NCBI GenBank assembly: GCA_934718785.1
Contig: CAKVAF010000001.1
Coordinates: 1 to 64,000 of the forward strand
DNA length: 64,000 bases
Direction of reading: 5' to 3'
Source: an uncultured Campylobacter sp.
GTDB lineage: Bacteria > Campylobacterota > Campylobacteria > Campylobacterales > Campylobacteraceae
The notes under the pieces were generated by a model. That model was not told where the DNA came from. It searched no databases and saw nothing but the letters and a program-made list of their open reading frames with translations. The position numbers and the translations under genes were made by a program. Positions 25,873 to 36,450 of the stretch are shown piece after piece. The first letter of the stretch is position 1. The number at the start of each line of letters is the position of its first letter.

Positions 25873-26409
25873 TTATTTTTTAGAGGTCTTGCCGGCTTTT
25901 CTAACAATGCGCTCATCGGCATATTTCACACCCTTGCCTTTGTAAGGTTCTGGTGGTCTAAACTCTCTTATTTGTGCAGCAACTTGCCCTACGACTTGCT
26001 TGTCGCTACCTTTGATGATGATATTATTTTTATCTACGCTGATTTCTATGCCCTCAGGAATGGCGTAGTTGATAGGATGAGAAAAACCTAGGCTAAGCTC
26101 TAGCACCTTGCCTTTAGTGGCGGCTTTATAGCCCACGCCGTTGATTTCTAAAGTTTTGCTAAAACCCTCTGTAAGTCCTATGACTACATTATTTGCTAAG
26201 GCTCTGTAAGTGCCCCAGTAGGCTCTGCTTTGTCTATCATCTGCCTTAGGGGCAAATAAAATTTGATTATCCTTAAGCTCGACCTTGACATTTGCCTTTG
26301 TGTCAAGCTCTTTATTTAAATTTCCCTTTTTAAACTTAAGGATATTGCCCTCAAGTTTGACCTCAAGCCCATTTGGGATATTAATAGGCTGTTTTCCAAT
26401 ACGAGACAT
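25873..26409 (-). CDS. rplF: 50S ribosomal protein L6
   Basis: 178-residue L6 with its two similar domains. It starts MSRIGKQPI and has the C-terminal signature [11 protein letters not shown] near the factor-binding stalk base. Confidence 0.97.
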   Translation of the reverse strand: MSRIGKQPINIPNGLEVKLEGNILKFKKGNLNKELDTKANVKVELKDNQILFAPKADDRQSRAYWGTYRALANNVVIGLTEGFSKTLEINGVGYKAATKGKVLELSLGFSHPINYAIPEGIEISVDKNNIIIKGSDKQVVGQVAAQIREFRPPEPYKGKGVKYADERIVRKAGKTSKK

Positions 26410-26468
26410 ATTTTTCCTTTTTAGTTGTCTAAGATATTTCTATCAAATGCCCTAAAATTTGAAACTCA

Positions 26469-26864
26469 TCACCAAATGGTGCATAAAATTTCGCCGCCAA
26501 CGCCTATCTTATAAGCTTCATCATTAGCCAAAACGCCTTTGCTTGTGCTTACAACGATAGTTCCATAACCATTTTTAAATCTTTTGATCTCATCTTTGCC
26601 TTGATACACACGGCGCCCAGGCTTTGAAACGCGCTTAAGCTCGTTAATCACTGTGTAGCCTCTTTCGTCGTATTTTAAAACGACATTGATAAATTTTTTC
26701 TTATCTTCTTCGATGACATCGTAATTTTCTATATAGCCTTTTTCTTTGAAAATTTTAACCAAGGCTTCAACGACTTTAGAATGCAAAAGTTTTGTGCTTT
26801 CAAGTCTTCTCATACCTGCATTTCTAATGCGAGTGAGCGAATCAGAAATTATATCATTAATCAT
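26469..26864 (-). CDS. rpsH: 30S ribosomal protein S8
   Basis: 131-residue 16S rRNA-binding protein. It starts [16 protein letters not shown] and has the C-terminal signature [18 protein letters not shown]8 is the classic translational repressor of the spc operon in E. coli. No conserved target site was examined here. Confidence 0.97.
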   Translation of the reverse strand: MINDIISDSLTRIRNAGMRRLESTKLLHSKVVEALVKIFKEKGYIENYDVIEEDKKKFINVVLKYDERGYTVINELKRVSKPGRRVYQGKDEIKRFKNGYGTIVVSTSKGVLANDEAYKIGVGGEILCTIW

Positions 26865-26873
26865 CTTTTCTCC

Positions 26874-27059
26874 TTACCAGCTTGCTTTTTTAAGACCTGG
26901 AATCAGTCCTTCATTTGCCATTTTTCTAAGGCACACACGGCAAATCCCAAAATCTCTATAAACTGAATGAGGACGCCCACAAATTTGACATCTTGTGTAG
27001 CCTCTAACCTTAAATTTAGGCTTTCTCGCAGCCTTTGCAATCATTGATTTTTTAGCCAT
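26874..27059 (-). CDS. rpsN: 30S ribosomal protein S14, zinc-binding type
   Basis: 61-residue short S14 with both CxxC pairs (CQIC and CRVC), so it is the zinc-containing C+ form. The start chosen is the ATG of [10 protein letters not shown] at 27059, which gives the standard length. The six codons upstream of it have no support. The start overlaps the end of rplE by 8 bases. Confidence 0.96.
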   Translation of the reverse strand: MAKKSMIAKAARKPKFKVRGYTRCQICGRPHSVYRDFGICRVCLRKMANEGLIPGLKKASW

Positions 27060-27606
27060 TTTGTTTTCCTTTTGCAAATGGAAGTCCTAAAAATTCAAGC
27101 AATTTAAAGGCTTCTTTGTCATTTTGTGCTGTTGTGATGATGCTTATATTCATTCCGTGAGTTCTTAAGATTTTATCATATTCTACTTCAGGAAACATAA
27201 GCTGCTCATCAAGCCCGAAATTATAATTTCCGCGCCCATCAAAGCCGTCTCTTTTAAGCCCGCGAAAATCTTTCACACGCGGTAAAGCAACGCTGATGAG
27301 TTTATCTAAGAAAGCAAACATATTTTCCTTTCTTAAAGTTACCATAACGCCTACTGGAAAACCCTCGCGCACTTTAAAGCCAGCCACTGATTTTTTGGCC
27401 TTAGTAATGACAGCCTTTTGTCCGGCGATTAAAGAAATGGTATCAGCGACATTTGCAAGCACTTTTTGATCCTTAGCAAGCTCGCCAGCGCCCACGCTTA
27501 TAACGATTTTTTCAAGCTGTGGCACAAGCATAGGATTTTTAATGTCAAATTCTTTAATCAAATTTGCTTTTATGGTGTTAGCATATTTTTCTTTAAGTCT
27601 ATTCAT
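27052..27606 (-). CDS. rplE: 50S ribosomal protein L5
   Basis: 184-residue 5S rRNA-binding protein of the central protuberance. It has [12 protein letters not shown] near residue 31, the conserved [21 protein letters not shown], and the [11 protein letters not shown] motif. Confidence 0.97.
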   Translation of the reverse strand: MNRLKEKYANTIKANLIKEFDIKNPMLVPQLEKIVISVGAGELAKDQKVLANVADTISLIAGQKAVITKAKKSVAGFKVREGFPVGVMVTLRKENMFAFLDKLISVALPRVKDFRGLKRDGFDGRGNYNFGLDEQLMFPEVEYDKILRTHGMNISIITTAQNDKEAFKLLEFLGLPFAKGKQNG

Positions 27607-27608
27607 AA

Positions 27609-27836
27609 TTATTCTCCTACCTTGGCTACATTTGAAATGTGTATAGGCATTTCTTTATTTACAAAGCCTCCATTTGGAGTTTTATCGCTAGGTTTTATCG
27701 CTTTTTTAGCAAGCTTACAACCCTCGACTAAAATTTGAGCTTTTTTAGGATACACTGCTAAAACCTTGCCCGTTTTGCCTTTGTCATCGCCTGTGATGAT
27801 TTTAACATTATCACCTTTTTTAATTTTTAATTTCAT
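27609..27836 (-). CDS. rplX: 50S ribosomal protein L24
   Basis: 75-residue KOW-domain protein ([20 protein letters not shown]) that nucleates 50S assembly. Its ATG overlaps the rplN stop by one base. Confidence 0.97.
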   Translation of the reverse strand: MKLKIKKGDNVKIITGDDKGKTGKVLAVYPKKAQILVEGCKLAKKAIKPSDKTPNGGFVNKEMPIHISNVAKVGE

Positions 27837-28204
27837 TATAAAACCTCCGGTGCAAGTGAAACGATTTTCATAAAATTAGCGTATCTCACTTCTCTGCCAA
27901 CAGGTCCAAAAATACGCGTGCCTATAGGCTCTTTTTTATTATCTAAAATCACAGCCGCATTTTCATCAAAGCGAATGAGCGCGCCATCTGCACGGTGCAC
28001 TTCTTTTTTAGTGCGCACGATCACAGCCTTTACAACTTGTCCTTTTTTAACCTTGCCATTTGGTAAAGCCTTTTTCACAGAAGCGACGATGACATCGCCA
28101 AGTGTGGCATAACGCCTTTTAGAACCGCCTAAAACCTTTATGCACATAAGCTCTTTTGCGCCGCTATTATCAGCCACTGCTAGTCTTGTAAAACTTTGTA
28201 TCAT
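27836..28204 (-). CDS. rplN: 50S ribosomal protein L14
   Basis: 122-residue L14 that contacts the 30S subunit. The family signature [19 protein letters not shown] and the [10 protein letters not shown] near the C-terminus are intact. Confidence 0.97.
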   Translation of the reverse strand: MIQSFTRLAVADNSGAKELMCIKVLGGSKRRYATLGDVIVASVKKALPNGKVKKGQVVKAVIVRTKKEVHRADGALIRFDENAAVILDNKKEPIGTRIFGPVGREVRYANFMKIVSLAPEVL

Positions 28205-28455
28205 TACTCAACTCCTCTTAGAACTATGCTTTTAAGACGAAAAGCCTTTCTTTTTGAAAGCGGACGACACTCCACAGCTGTAACTGTATCGCCGACATTA
28301 GCTTCGTTTTTTTCATCGTGGATGAGGTATTTTTTAAATCTCTTAACGATTTTTCTATATCTAGGATGCACAACCTTTCTTTCGACCAAAACACTGACCG
28401 TTTTATCTCCACTTTTTTGCACAATCACGCCTTGAATTTCTCTTTTAAATGCCAT
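28204..28455 (-). CDS. rpsQ: 30S ribosomal protein S17
   Basis: 83-residue OB-fold 16S rRNA-binding protein. It has [17 protein letters not shown] and the conserved [19 protein letters not shown] segment. Confidence 0.97.
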   Translation of the reverse strand: MAFKREIQGVIVQKSGDKTVSVLVERKVVHPRYRKIVKRFKKYLIHDEKNEANVGDTVTAVECRPLSKRKAFRLKSIVLRGVE

Positions 28456-28457
28456 TT

Positions 28458-28646
28458 TTAATCCTTTAAAGCATTGATTGCAGTGTTGATTCTAGCGATA
28501 TCCTTGCGAATGAGGCTCACTTCTTTAGGATTGCTAAGTTGCATAGTTTTTAGCTCTTGTTTTTTTCTAAACAAAAGCAACTTTTGCTCTTTTAACAAGC
28601 TTTTTAGCTCTTCTTTATTTTTATCTTTAATCTCAGTATATTTCAT
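28458..28646 (-). CDS. rpmC: 50S ribosomal protein L29
   Basis: 62-residue two-helix protein at the polypeptide exit tunnel. It starts [10 protein letters not shown] and has the conserved [10 protein letters not shown]. It overlaps rplP by 14 bases. Confidence 0.96.
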   Translation of the reverse strand: MKYTEIKDKNKEELKSLLKEQKLLLFRKKQELKTMQLSNPKEVSLIRKDIARINTAINALKD

Positions 28647-29058
28647 TTTCGCTTTGCCTTGTTATAAATTTAGTTTTAAAAGGAAGCTTGTGCATAGCTA
28701 AGGTTAGAGCCTCTCTTGCCATTTCTTCACTCACTCCTGCCATTTCATAGATAATGCGGCCTGGCTTAATGTTCATCACCCATTCTTCAACGCCTGCTTT
28801 ACCCTTACCCATACGCACTTGCAAAGGCTTTTTTGTCAAAGGCTTATCAGGGAAAACGCGTATCCAAGTCTTGCCCTGTCTTTTTACAAAACGAGTCAAT
28901 GCTACACGCGCTGCTTCGATTTGCCTTGAGTTAATGCGTCCTGCTTCAACCGCCTTTAGAGCAAAATCTCCAAAAGTAAAATCAACCCCACGAGTAGCAT
29001 AGCCGCGGTTGCGACCCTTCATCATCTTTTTATATTTTGTTCTTTTTGGTAGTAGCAT
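28633..29058 (-). CDS. rplP: 50S ribosomal protein L16
   Basis: 141-residue protein at the peptidyl-transferase and A-site region. It starts [19 protein letters not shown] and carries the [19 protein letters not shown] signature. Confidence 0.97.
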   Translation of the reverse strand: MLLPKRTKYKKMMKGRNRGYATRGVDFTFGDFALKAVEAGRINSRQIEAARVALTRFVKRQGKTWIRVFPDKPLTKKPLQVRMGKGKAGVEEWVMNIKPGRIIYEMAGVSEEMAREALTLAMHKLPFKTKFITRQSENEIY

Positions 29059-29762
29059 TATTTACTCCTTCTTGTGCGGCGCGGTTTTTTCTCAGCATTT
29101 GCTGATTCTTCGCTTTTATCAGCTTGAACGCCTTTTTGTAGAATTTCGCCCTTAAAGATCCACACCTTAACGCCTATATTTCCATAAGTCGTCCTTGCTT
29201 CAGCAAAGCCGTAATCAATTTTTGCCCTTAAAGTGTGAAGCGGCACGCGCCCTTCTAAATACCATTCAGTTCTAGCCATTTCAGCCCCGCCTAAACGTCC
29301 TGCAACGCATACTTTAATGCCCTTTGCACCGGCTTTTTGCGCGCCTTGAATGACTTTTTTCATCGCGCGTCTAAAAGCAATTCTACGCTCTAATTGAGTC
29401 GCCACGCTTTCAGCGGCTAGCTGGGCTGAAGCTCCTGCTTTTCGCTCTTCTTTTATATTGATATTGACATCTTTGTGGATTAAGTCGCTAAGCTCTTTTC
29501 TTAACATATCCACATCGCTTCCTTTTTTACCGATGATGATACCAGGACGCGCTGCTATGACAGTTACACGAAGCTTTTTAGCCGTTCTTTCTATAAGAAT
29601 TTGAGAAATGCCCGCGTAATAAAGCTTTCTTTTTAAAAGAGTGCGGATTTTATGATCTTCGCCTATGTTTTCTACAAGGGCGTTTTTGGTAGGAAACCAT
29701 CTGCTTTCCCAATTTCTATTAATGCCTAATCTTAAGCCTACTGGATTTACTTTTTGTCCCAT
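29058..29762 (-). CDS. rpsC: 30S ribosomal protein S3
   Basis: 234-residue S3 with the KH domain ([16 protein letters not shown], about 75-90) and the C-terminal [11 protein letters not shown]. The basic tail ends RRTRRSK. It forms part of the mRNA entry channel. Confidence 0.97.
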   Translation of the reverse strand: MGQKVNPVGLRLGINRNWESRWFPTKNALVENIGEDHKIRTLLKRKLYYAGISQILIERTAKKLRVTVIAARPGIIIGKKGSDVDMLRKELSDLIHKDVNINIKEERKAGASAQLAAESVATQLERRIAFRRAMKKVIQGAQKAGAKGIKVCVAGRLGGAEMARTEWYLEGRVPLHTLRAKIDYGFAEARTTYGNIGVKVWIFKGEILQKGVQADKSEESANAEKKPRRTRRSK

Positions 29763-30181
29763 TAATTATCCTTTTTTTCTGTGGCTTTTTTTGCGCTTGT
29801 TTTTTTAGCAGGAGCTGCTTTTGTGGCTGTTTTATTAGCTACTTTTTTTGTTTCTTTAACTTCAGCCTTAGAAACTTCTACTAAGATATGAGCTGTTGGC
29901 TTTCTAATGCGGCTTGCACTGCCTCTTGCGCGTGGGCGAAATCTCTTTAGCACTGCCCCAGCATCGACGCGACAACTTGACACCACGACTTCACTGGCCT
30001 CAAAGCCTCCGTTTGCCACAGCTGAAGAAATCGCATTAGCTATATATTTTGCACCCTTATTTGGCATAAATTTCAAGCTCGCCATAGCAAGTTCAGCATT
30101 CATCCCTTGCACTTCACGCGCTATAAGTCTTGCCTTAGTAGGAGATAATCTTATAAATTTAATCAAAGCTTTACTCATCAT
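29762..30181 (-). CDS. rplV: 50S ribosomal protein L22
   Basis: L22 of the exit tunnel, with the tunnel-hairpin region [20 protein letters not shown] lysine/alanine-rich C-terminal tail of about 30 residues makes it 139 long, as in other Campylobacter. An alternative start is the second Met. Confidence 0.96.
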   Translation of the reverse strand: MMSKALIKFIRLSPTKARLIAREVQGMNAELAMASLKFMPNKGAKYIANAISSAVANGGFEASEVVVSSCRVDAGAVLKRFRPRARGSASRIRKPTAHILVEVSKAEVKETKKVANKTATKAAPAKKTSAKKATEKKDN

Positions 30182-30187
30182 TTCCCC

Positions 30188-30469
30188 TTATTTACCGATT
30201 TTCTTTTGCACAGAGCCTTTATGCCCTTTGAAAGTGCGCGTTGGAGCAAATTCGCCAAGCTTATAGCCTATGTGATTTTCAGTGATATAAACAGGGATGA
30301 AGCTTTTGCCATTATGCACATTAAAAGTAAGCCCTATCATATCGGGGATAATGGTGCTTCTTCTGCTCCATGTTTTTATAGGTTTTGTATCGTTTGTCTT
30401 TTTTGCGTTGATGACTTTTTTCATCACATGATCATCAACAAAAGGACCTTTTTTGAGTGATCTAGCCAT
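30188..30469 (-). CDS. rpsS: 30S ribosomal protein S19
   Basis: 93-residue S19. It starts [14 protein letters not shown] and ends with the signature [14 protein letters not shown]. It lies at the 30S head near the A-site finger. Confidence 0.97.
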   Translation of the reverse strand: MARSLKKGPFVDDHVMKKVINAKKTNDTKPIKTWSRRSTIIPDMIGLTFNVHNGKSFIPVYITENHIGYKLGEFAPTRTFKGHKGSVQKKIGK

Positions 30470-30470
30470 C

Positions 30471-31301
30471 TTATTTTCCTTTTCTTCTTGAAATTATAAG
30501 CTTATCGCTTGCTTTTTTACGCCTTGTTTTTGCACCCTTAGTTGGTTTGCCCCAAGGAGTTACAGGATGTCGGCCTGAGTTTTTCTTACCCTCGCCACCG
30601 CCGTGTGGGTGATCAACTGGGTTCATTGCCGAACCTCTTGTTTGTGGTCTTATGCCTCTGTGGCGGTTTCTGCCAGCCTTACCTATAGTGATGTTTGAAA
30701 ACTCTTCATTTCCCACTTCGCCTATACTAGCCATACATTCGGCTAAGACTTGACGCATTTCGCCACTAGCAAGCCTTAAAATCACATATTTTTCTTCTTT
30801 TCCCATAAGCTGGGCGTAAGCTCCTGCTGAGCGAATCATTTGAGCGCCTTTTCCAGGCTTTAATTCTACATTATGAACGATGGTTCCCACAGGTATGCTT
30901 TTTAATTTCATCGCATTGCCCGGCTTTATATCAAGCCCGCTTTCAGCAGCTGCTACTACATCGCCGACCTTAAGCCCGCGAGGCTGTATAATATATCTTT
31001 TTTCTCCGTCTTTATAAGAGATTAAAGCGATGCGGCAGTTTCTGTAAGGATCGTATTCTATGGCTTCAACCTTGCCTTCAATGCCAAATTTACGGCGCTT
31101 AAAATCAATAATGCGGTAAAGCTTTTTCGCCCCTGCTTCTTTATGACGACTTGTGATGCGTCCGTAGCTGTTGCGTCCTGCGCTTGCTTTAATCTTCACT
31201 AAAAGCGAGCGCACGCTAGGCTTAGCGGTAATATCCTCACTACTTAGCCCTGTGATATATCTTCTACTTGGAGTATAAGGTTTATAAGTTTTAATCGCCA
31301 T
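30471..31301 (-). CDS. rplB: 50S ribosomal protein L2
   Basis: 276-residue L2, essential for the peptidyl-transferase centre. The universally conserved [18 protein letters not shown] near residue 225 includes the functionally important histidine. Confidence 0.98.
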   Translation of the reverse strand: MAIKTYKPYTPSRRYITGLSSEDITAKPSVRSLLVKIKASAGRNSYGRITSRHKEAGAKKLYRIIDFKRRKFGIEGKVEAIEYDPYRNCRIALISYKDGEKRYIIQPRGLKVGDVVAAAESGLDIKPGNAMKLKSIPVGTIVHNVELKPGKGAQMIRSAGAYAQLMGKEEKYVILRLASGEMRQVLAECMASIGEVGNEEFSNITIGKAGRNRHRGIRPQTRGSAMNPVDHPHGGGEGKKNSGRHPVTPWGKPTKGAKTRRKKASDKLIISRRKGK

Positions 31302-31302
31302 T

Positions 31303-31584
31303 TTACGCTCCTACGCTTTCTAAGCTAGCACCCTCAGGAAGCTTGACATAGAATTTTTTATAATCATTTCTCACGCCTACGCGGCCGCGAAATCTTTTCA
31401 CCTTACCATTCATTTTTACAGAATTAATTTTTAAAGGGCTTATGCCAAAATATTCTTTCAATAAGCTTTTAAGTCCATTTTTTGTAAGTTTTGGCGAAGT
31501 TTGTATCACTACAACGCCCTTTTCTTGTAAATTTAGGCTTTTTTCTGTGTAAAGTATGGTTTTTATATCTGTTAAATCTGCCAT
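31303..31584 (-). CDS. rplW: 50S ribosomal protein L23
   Basis: 93-residue exit-tunnel rim protein that docks trigger factor and SRP. It has the [10 protein letters not shown] start region and [20 protein letters not shown]. Confidence 0.96.
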   Translation of the reverse strand: MADLTDIKTILYTEKSLNLQEKGVVVIQTSPKLTKNGLKSLLKEYFGISPLKINSVKMNGKVKRFRGRVGVRNDYKKFYVKLPEGASLESVGA

Positions 31585-31585
31585 T

Positions 31586-32197
31586 TTAAGCCTCTTTCGT
31601 TAAATTACTCAAAGCACTTTTTTCAATAAGCACCGCGTTAAATACGCTTAAAAGATAAGCATTCACTTCGCTAGTATCGACCACATAGCAATTTGCTAAA
31701 TTTCTGCACGCTAAAAAGGTCTTTTCATCGTGTAAATCTTTAACCACTAAAATATCTTTTACGGCTAATTTTTTGAAAATTTCGTGTGCATCTTTAGTCT
31801 TGCCACTTTCAATCACAAAGCTATCAACTGCAAAAATCGCACCCTTAGCCGCTTTATCGGCTAGCGCTCTTTCAAGGGCTAGTCTTTTTTGCTTTTTATT
31901 GACCTTTTGAAAATAATTGCGGTTCTTTGTAGGACCAAAGGCTACTCCACCGCCTACCCAGACATTTGTTCTTATTGAGCCAGCACGCGCCCCGCCGCGT
32001 CCTTTTTGTCTCCAAGGCTTTTTGCCCCCGCCACTTACCTCGCTTCTATTTTTTGTGTGCGCTGTATTTGCGCGAAGAGCTGCTAGATAAGCCTTTGCAT
32101 ACAAGTAAAGATTATGCGGATTGACCTTAGCATAGCTTTCAGGTAGGGCTAGCTCGCTAGCTTTTTCAAATTTATCATTTAAAACTATAACGCTCAT
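31586..32197 (-). CDS. rplD: 50S ribosomal protein L4
   Basis: 203-residue L4 with the extended tunnel loop ([20 protein letters not shown], about 56-75). In E. coli L4 represses the S10 operon by attenuation. That structure is not evident in this leader. It overlaps rplC by 4 bases. Confidence 0.97.
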   Translation of the reverse strand: MSVIVLNDKFEKASELALPESYAKVNPHNLYLYAKAYLAALRANTAHTKNRSEVSGGGKKPWRQKGRGGARAGSIRTNVWVGGGVAFGPTKNRNYFQKVNKKQKRLALERALADKAAKGAIFAVDSFVIESGKTKDAHEIFKKLAVKDILVVKDLHDEKTFLACRNLANCYVVDTSEVNAYLLSVFNAVLIEKSALSNLTKEA

Positions 32198-32769
32198 TTT
32201 GCTATCCTTATCTTGCCTAGTGCCCCGTTATACCCAGGCACTGCGCCCTTTAATATAAGAATTTTATTTTCTTCATCAAAGCTTACAAGTTCATTTTTAA
32301 CTGTGATGGTTTCATTTCCATAATGTCCTGCCATTTTCATACCCGGCTGCACGCGTCCTGGCCACTCTCTATTACCAATTGATCCGTGGCGGCGGTGAAA
32401 TCTTGAACCGTGGCTTGCAGGACCACCTGAAAAGCCGTGTCTTTTAATCACGCCGCTGTATCCACGACCCTTAGAATTAAAGCTCACTTTAAGCACCTTA
32501 GCTTCTTTTAATGGGCTTTCATCCAAATCACCCACTTCGGTGTTTTTTGCTTCAAGTGTAGCGAAGCGATTAAACTCAGCACTTAAATTATATTTTTTTT
32601 GCTGACCCAAAACACATTTATTTTTAGCCTTGCCGCGTGAGTAAGCCACTAAAGCTTTGCCGTCTTGCACATCGCATACCTTGGCAGAGATTAATTTAAG
32701 TAGGGTTACTGCTACGCTTGGATTATCAATGGTTCTGCTCATTCCTATTTTTTCGACTAAATATTCCAT
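32194..32769 (-). CDS. rplC: 50S ribosomal protein L3
   Basis: 191-residue L3. It has the conserved [20 protein letters not shown] loop reaching the peptidyl-transferase centre and [12 protein letters not shown]. Confidence 0.97.
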   Translation of the reverse strand: MEYLVEKIGMSRTIDNPSVAVTLLKLISAKVCDVQDGKALVAYSRGKAKNKCVLGQQKKYNLSAEFNRFATLEAKNTEVGDLDESPLKEAKVLKVSFNSKGRGYSGVIKRHGFSGGPASHGSRFHRRHGSIGNREWPGRVQPGMKMAGHYGNETITVKNELVSFDEENKILILKGAVPGYNGALGKIRIAK

Positions 32770-32778
32770 TTATTCTCC

Positions 32779-33090
32779 TTATTTGCCCATAGCGCGCACT
32801 TCGACATTCACCTCAGGAGCCAAATCAAGCTTGGTTAGAGAATCAACAGTATCAGGCGTGGCTGAAACGATATCAAGCATTCTAGCGTGAATGCGCATTT
32901 CAAATTGTTCGCGTGAATCTTTGTTAATATGAGGTGATTTTAAAACGGTGTAGCGTTTGATTTTTGTCGGCATAGGCACAGGTCCGCGTATATCAGCGCC
33001 CGTGCGTTTGACCGCATCGACTATGGCTGCAACTGTTCTGTCAAGAACTCTATGATCATAAGCTTTAAGCTTAAGTCTTATCCTTTCCAT
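32779..33090 (-). CDS. rpsJ: 30S ribosomal protein S10
   Basis: First gene of the operon. S10 also serves as NusE in antitermination. The start chosen is [14 protein letters not shown] at 33090, giving the standard 103 residues behind an RBS (AGAAGGAAAATC). The 11 upstream codons that are also open are not part of the family. The signature [16 protein letters not shown] is intact. Confidence 0.96.
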   Translation of the reverse strand: MERIRLKLKAYDHRVLDRTVAAIVDAVKRTGADIRGPVPMPTKIKRYTVLKSPHINKDSREQFEMRIHARMLDIVSATPDTVDSLTKLDLAPEVNVEVRAMGK

Positions 33091-33164
33091 GATTTTCCTT
33101 CTAAAAGAACTTGCTAGCTGCATAAAATGCTTTTTGGGACTAGCTTTTTCAAAAATGAAATGTG

Positions 33165-33193
33165 ATTTTATAAAAGTTTTTAAAAAAAGTCAA
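33165..33193 (-). promoter_or_regulatory. Promoter of the S10-spc operon
   Basis: On the minus strand TTGACT (33188-33193) and TAAAAT (33165-33170) are 17 bases apart, in an overlapping TATAAAAT. The leader to the rpsJ start is about 70 bases. It is the only good promoter upstream of the 21-gene run. Confidence 0.65.
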
Positions 33194-33409
33194 GACTTAA
33201 GGGTTAAATTTAATTATTTTTTTCCTTTTTATAAGGATAAAAATAAGTATATAGCAAGGATTAAAAAATCAAATTTTTATCTTTAAATACTTATTTTAAA
33301 GTGTTTTATTAGAAATTATTACACTTTTAAAATGCAGACTCAAGGCTTTGAAATTTCGATTTGAAATTTCAAATATTTTAAAATTTAGAATGTTTAAATT
33401 TAAAATCCC

Positions 33410-33630
33410 AAAACAGCGGCGCAAGTTTTGCAATTTAAAAAAATTGAAATTTTGAAAAAATTTATAATTTGCGTCATTGCGAGCGTTTGAAATTTGTGAT
33501 TTAAATTTTTTCGCGTCATTGCGAGAAGCGAAGCGCCGAAGCAATCTATACTTTGATTTGCTTAATAAATTTAATTTTTTAGTATAAACTTGTGGATTGC
33601 CGCGCGTTGCAAGCAACGCTCGCAATAACG
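33410..33630. repeat. Terminal motif and modules upstream of rpsJ
   Basis: The gap 33091-33700 holds the operon promoter, an AT-rich stretch (33195-33405), then the terminal motif (CAAAACAGCGGCGCAAGTTT from 33409), a partial module (33471-33486), a forward module (33512-33550) and an inverted module (33590-33630, inner palindrome GCGTTGCAAGCAACGC). No matching inverted terminus was seen nearby, so this may be half of the element found complete at 14700-14905. Confidence 0.75.
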
Positions 33631-33700
33631 CAATAAATGACGCAGGTTTATTTTCTTTGATTTAACACTCGCTAGGCTTGAAATTTAAAATATCAACCTA

Positions 33701-34339
33701 TCAAGCGTTGATATTGACAGCTTTTCCGCCAAGCTCGTCGATTCTGGTGCTTACTTTTTCAATGGCTTTATCAATAGTATCTTGTGAAAGTTGTGGAAGC
33801 TTACCACCCCAGAGCTTCTCAGCCTGCGCAAAGCCTTCTTTCATCCCTTCAAAGCCTTTTTGAAGCTTTTCTAAATCACCATTCGCACCTTTTATCACAA
33901 AATCAGCAATGCGGCTTGCCGTATTTTCCAAGCCAAAAAAGCCATTTTCGCCGATTAAGTCATTCAGCTCGTCTGTGTTCATTGAAAGCGGATTTTTGCC
34001 TGTGTAGCCAATATTGGCAAAATCGACATTTGAAAAGGCTTGAGCTGCCTTTGAGATATCGCTAGCTACTGAGCTACCGCCATTTAAAATGTCTAAAATA
34101 CCACTTTGTGCGCTTGAGTTGTTAAAAGTTATATTGATAGTTTGTTGCGTAAAAGACGCGATATAAACTTGTGTAATGCCTTTGCCGCCTAGACTTTTAA
34201 GCTTTTCAATGCTATCTTCGCTTAGATTCTGGCTCGCGCTGTTTGCATTTTGCGTGGCGTTTGAAATGCTTTTATCTTCACTTTTTTTGCTTTCACTTTG
34301 TGTGAGTGTGCTTGCTGCTACATTTAAATTGATTTGCAT
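33701..34339 (-). CDS. Putative flagellar-regulon protein, DUF5610-like
   Basis: A 212-residue protein without signal peptide or membrane segment. The N-terminal 45 residues are Ser/Asn/Gln-rich and probably disordered. The C-terminal part (about 150-205: KGFEGMKEGFAQAEKLWGGK, then QDTIDKAIEKV) resembles the DUF5610 segment as I remember it. A perfect-looking sigma-28 promoter lies just upstream, which places it with late flagellar genes. In Campylobacter such genes include flagellar filament proteins and small proteins secreted through or coexpressed with the flagellum. Function unknown. The RBS (AAAGGAGCAAGG) fixes the start. Confidence 0.7.
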   Translation of the reverse strand: MQINLNVAASTLTQSESKKSEDKSISNATQNANSASQNLSEDSIEKLKSLGGKGITQVYIASFTQQTINITFNNSSAQSGILDILNGGSSVASDISKAAQAFSNVDFANIGYTGKNPLSMNTDELNDLIGENGFFGLENTASRIADFVIKGANGDLEKLQKGFEGMKEGFAQAEKLWGGKLPQLSQDTIDKAIEKVSTRIDELGGKAVNINA

Positions 34340-34371
34340 CCTTGCTCCTTTAATGAATGTGTGTATTTGCT

Positions 34372-34398
34372 ATATCGGCGCATTTTTTAAAAACTTTA
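34372..34398 (-). promoter_or_regulatory. Sigma-28 (FliA) promoter
   Basis: On the minus strand TAAAGTTT (34391-34398), an 11-base spacer, then GCCGATAT (34372-34379). This is nearly identical to the FliA consensus TAAAGTTT-N11-GCCGATAA, and the Campylobacter version favours CGATWT. It lies about 30 bases upstream of the ATG at 34339. Confidence 0.75.
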
Positions 34399-34416
34399 TA
34401 TTTGCTGATCTTAATT

Positions 34417-35793
34417 TCAAGCCTTGAGCCTGTCTCTCACTCTTTCAAAAAGCTTCATTACTTTTTCTTGCAAATTTAGGGCTTCTTGCTGGCTTTCAGC
34501 TTCAAAGCGCGTGATTAAATAAGGGCTTGTGTTTGAAGCCCGCAAAAGCGCCCAGCCTTTTTCAAAGTCAATGCGCGCACCATCAATTTCACAAAGTGCC
34601 TTAAACTCGCCAAGTTCGCCCTTTTTCACCGCTTCTTTAAAGCTCTCTACAAGCTTAAATTTTTCTTCTTCACTTACCGCAATTTTAAGCTCTGGCGTGC
34701 TATAAAGCTTTGGTAAAGCCTCTATCATCGCGTCTAAATCAAAGCCTTTGTGTAAAAGCTCAAGCATGCGTAAAAAAGCATAAATTCCATCATCATAGCC
34801 AAAATAGCGATGCTTAAAGAAAATATGCCCACTCACTTCAGCGGCTAGGTCGATATTGAGCTCTTTCATCATTTTTTTGATATTTGAATGCCCTGTTTTT
34901 CCCATAAAAACCTCGCCAAATTTAGCCACCTCATCAAAAAGATTTTTAGAGCATTTTACCTCGCCTAAGACGCGCGGATTTTCGATATTTTTAGCAAATA
35001 AATAGCAAAGCTCATCGCCAAAAAACACACGCTTTTGATTTAAAACCACGACCCTATCGGCATCTCCGTCAAAGGCAAAAGCGATTTTAAGGCTTTTATC
35101 TTGATTTAAAAGCTCTTTTAAATCTTTTAAATTCTCTGCCACAGTGGGATCTGGCTCGTGATTTGGAAACTGGCCGTTAGGCTCTTTAAAGAGAATTTTA
35201 GGGTGTAAGTTGAGCGCTTTCATCAGTGGCTCAAGAACCACGCCACTAGCCCCATTCGCACAGTCAATACCAAATTTCAAATCAAAGCCCTTTAAATGAG
35301 CAAATTGCTTTGCCATAAAATCCACATAAAGACTTAAAATATCATAATTTTCACAAGTTAAATTCTCTTTAATGTCCTGTGCCTCCTCAAGCCGCGTAAT
35401 AACTTGCTCTCCAAAGGCTTTTAAATCAGCTCCAAAAAAACTTTCTTTTTTAATCGTAATCTTAAAGCCATTGTAGTCTTTAGGATTATGCGAGCCTGTA
35501 ATCATAATGTTTGCGTCAAATTTAAGCCCGTGAAATAACGAAAAATAGCCAAGTGGCGTAGGCACAAGCCCTAGTGTATAAATTTTTATGCCAGCAGCAT
35601 TAAGCCCGCTGATGAGATAATTAAAAAACTCTTTATTGCTATACCTTGCATCATATCCCACGCTTACATTTTTACAGCCCTTTTCAAGCATTTTTTCGCC
35701 CAAAAGTTTGCCGATTGTTTTCACGCTTTTTTCGTTCAATTCTTTTTCGTAAAGTCCCCTTATGTCGTATTCTCTAAAGATTATTTGAAGCAT
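34417..35793 (-). CDS. algC: Phosphomannomutase/phosphoglucomutase
   Basis: Interconverts hexose-6- and hexose-1-phosphates, feeding GalU and mannose or heptose routes. The phosphoserine loop is ITGSHNPKDYNG near residue 98. The metal loop is DGDADR near 243, and the sugar-binding loop is seen as AEVSGH near 319. Length is 458. It corresponds to C. jejuni Cj1407c, with fliL and acpS next to it as in that genome. The symbol manB is also used. Confidence 0.9.
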   Translation of the reverse strand: MLQIIFREYDIRGLYEKELNEKSVKTIGKLLGEKMLEKGCKNVSVGYDARYSNKEFFNYLISGLNAAGIKIYTLGLVPTPLGYFSLFHGLKFDANIMITGSHNPKDYNGFKITIKKESFFGADLKAFGEQVITRLEEAQDIKENLTCENYDILSLYVDFMAKQFAHLKGFDLKFGIDCANGASGVVLEPLMKALNLHPKILFKEPNGQFPNHEPDPTVAENLKDLKELLNQDKSLKIAFAFDGDADRVVVLNQKRVFFGDELCYLFAKNIENPRVLGEVKCSKNLFDEVAKFGEVFMGKTGHSNIKKMMKELNIDLAAEVSGHIFFKHRYFGYDDGIYAFLRMLELLHKGFDLDAMIEALPKLYSTPELKIAVSEEEKFKLVESFKEAVKKGELGEFKALCEIDGARIDFEKGWALLRASNTSPYLITRFEAESQQEALNLQEKVMKLFERVRDRLKA

Positions 35794-35856
35794 TTTAATC
35801 CTTTTTTAAAAAATTTTAAATTTTTTGTTAAGTTTATCTAAATTGACTTAATTTTT

Positions 35857-35865
35857 TGCTACAAT
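35857..35865 (+). promoter_or_regulatory. Extended -10 promoter of fliL-acpS
   Basis: TGCTACAAT preceded by a T-run lies 34 bases before the fliL ATG. A second box, TATAAT, at 35873-35878 is closer to the start and could also serve. Confidence 0.5.
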
Positions 35866-35898
35866 TTTAACTTATAATTAAAATTTTTGAGGTGAGAT

Positions 35899-36450
35899 AT
35901 GGAAGATGATGTAAATAATGAAGAAGGTAAGAAAAAGCGCGGCGGCTCACTCGTCTTAATCATAGTGATTTTTTTATTTGTTCTACTTCTTATAGTCATC
36001 GGCGCCATAGGCTTTTTGGTCGTTTCAGGTCCAAGCGATGAAAACACAGCCACGCCCGCAGCCACCGAAGCCAGCGCGCAAAATAAAGGCAATGCCGCAA
36101 GCGCAAACAAAAACGCAGGCACACAAAGAGGCAGCGACTATGCTAACATCGGTCCTATGTTTCCCCTGCAGCCTTTCACGCTCAATTTACTCAGCGATGG
36201 GGGCGCAAGGTATGTAAAATGCACGATCCAACTAGAAGAAAACACCGAGCTTTTGCAACCTGAGCTGGAGAAAAAAACCGCTATCATCCGTGATATCATC
36301 ATCCGCTCTTTAACTTCAAAAACCTTTGAAGAAGTGAGCACCACCAAAGGCAAAGAGCGCTTAAAAGATGAACTTGTAGGCAAAATCAACGAAGTGCTTA
36401 CAGACGGATTTGTCAAAAACATCTATTTCACGGACTTTGTGGTGCAGTGA
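35899..36450 (+). CDS. fliL: Flagellar basal body-associated protein FliL
   Basis: Single-pass inner-membrane protein that supports the stator and motor. A cytoplasmic Asp/Glu/Lys-rich start, a transmembrane helix (about 18-42), an Ala/Asn/Thr-rich linker and a conserved FliL domain with [16 protein letters not shown] (about 90) are visible, ending [11 protein letters not shown]. Length is 183. Its TGA overlaps the GTG start of acpS, matching Cj1408-Cj1409. Confidence 0.92.
   Translation: MEDDVNNEEGKKKRGGSLVLIIVIFLFVLLLIVIGAIGFLVVSGPSDENTATPAATEASAQNKGNAASANKNAGTQRGSDYANIGPMFPLQPFTLNLLSDGGARYVKCTIQLEENTELLQPELEKKTAIIRDIIIRSLTSKTFEEVSTTKGKERLKDELVGKINEVLTDGFVKNIYFTDFVVQ

Noticed and set aside
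33296..33625. Open frame of 109 codons on the minus strand
   Set aside because: It is made of repeat modules and AT-rich DNA (RGNPQ- and FASRND-like stretches are translated repeat arms), has no RBS and no recognisable domain.
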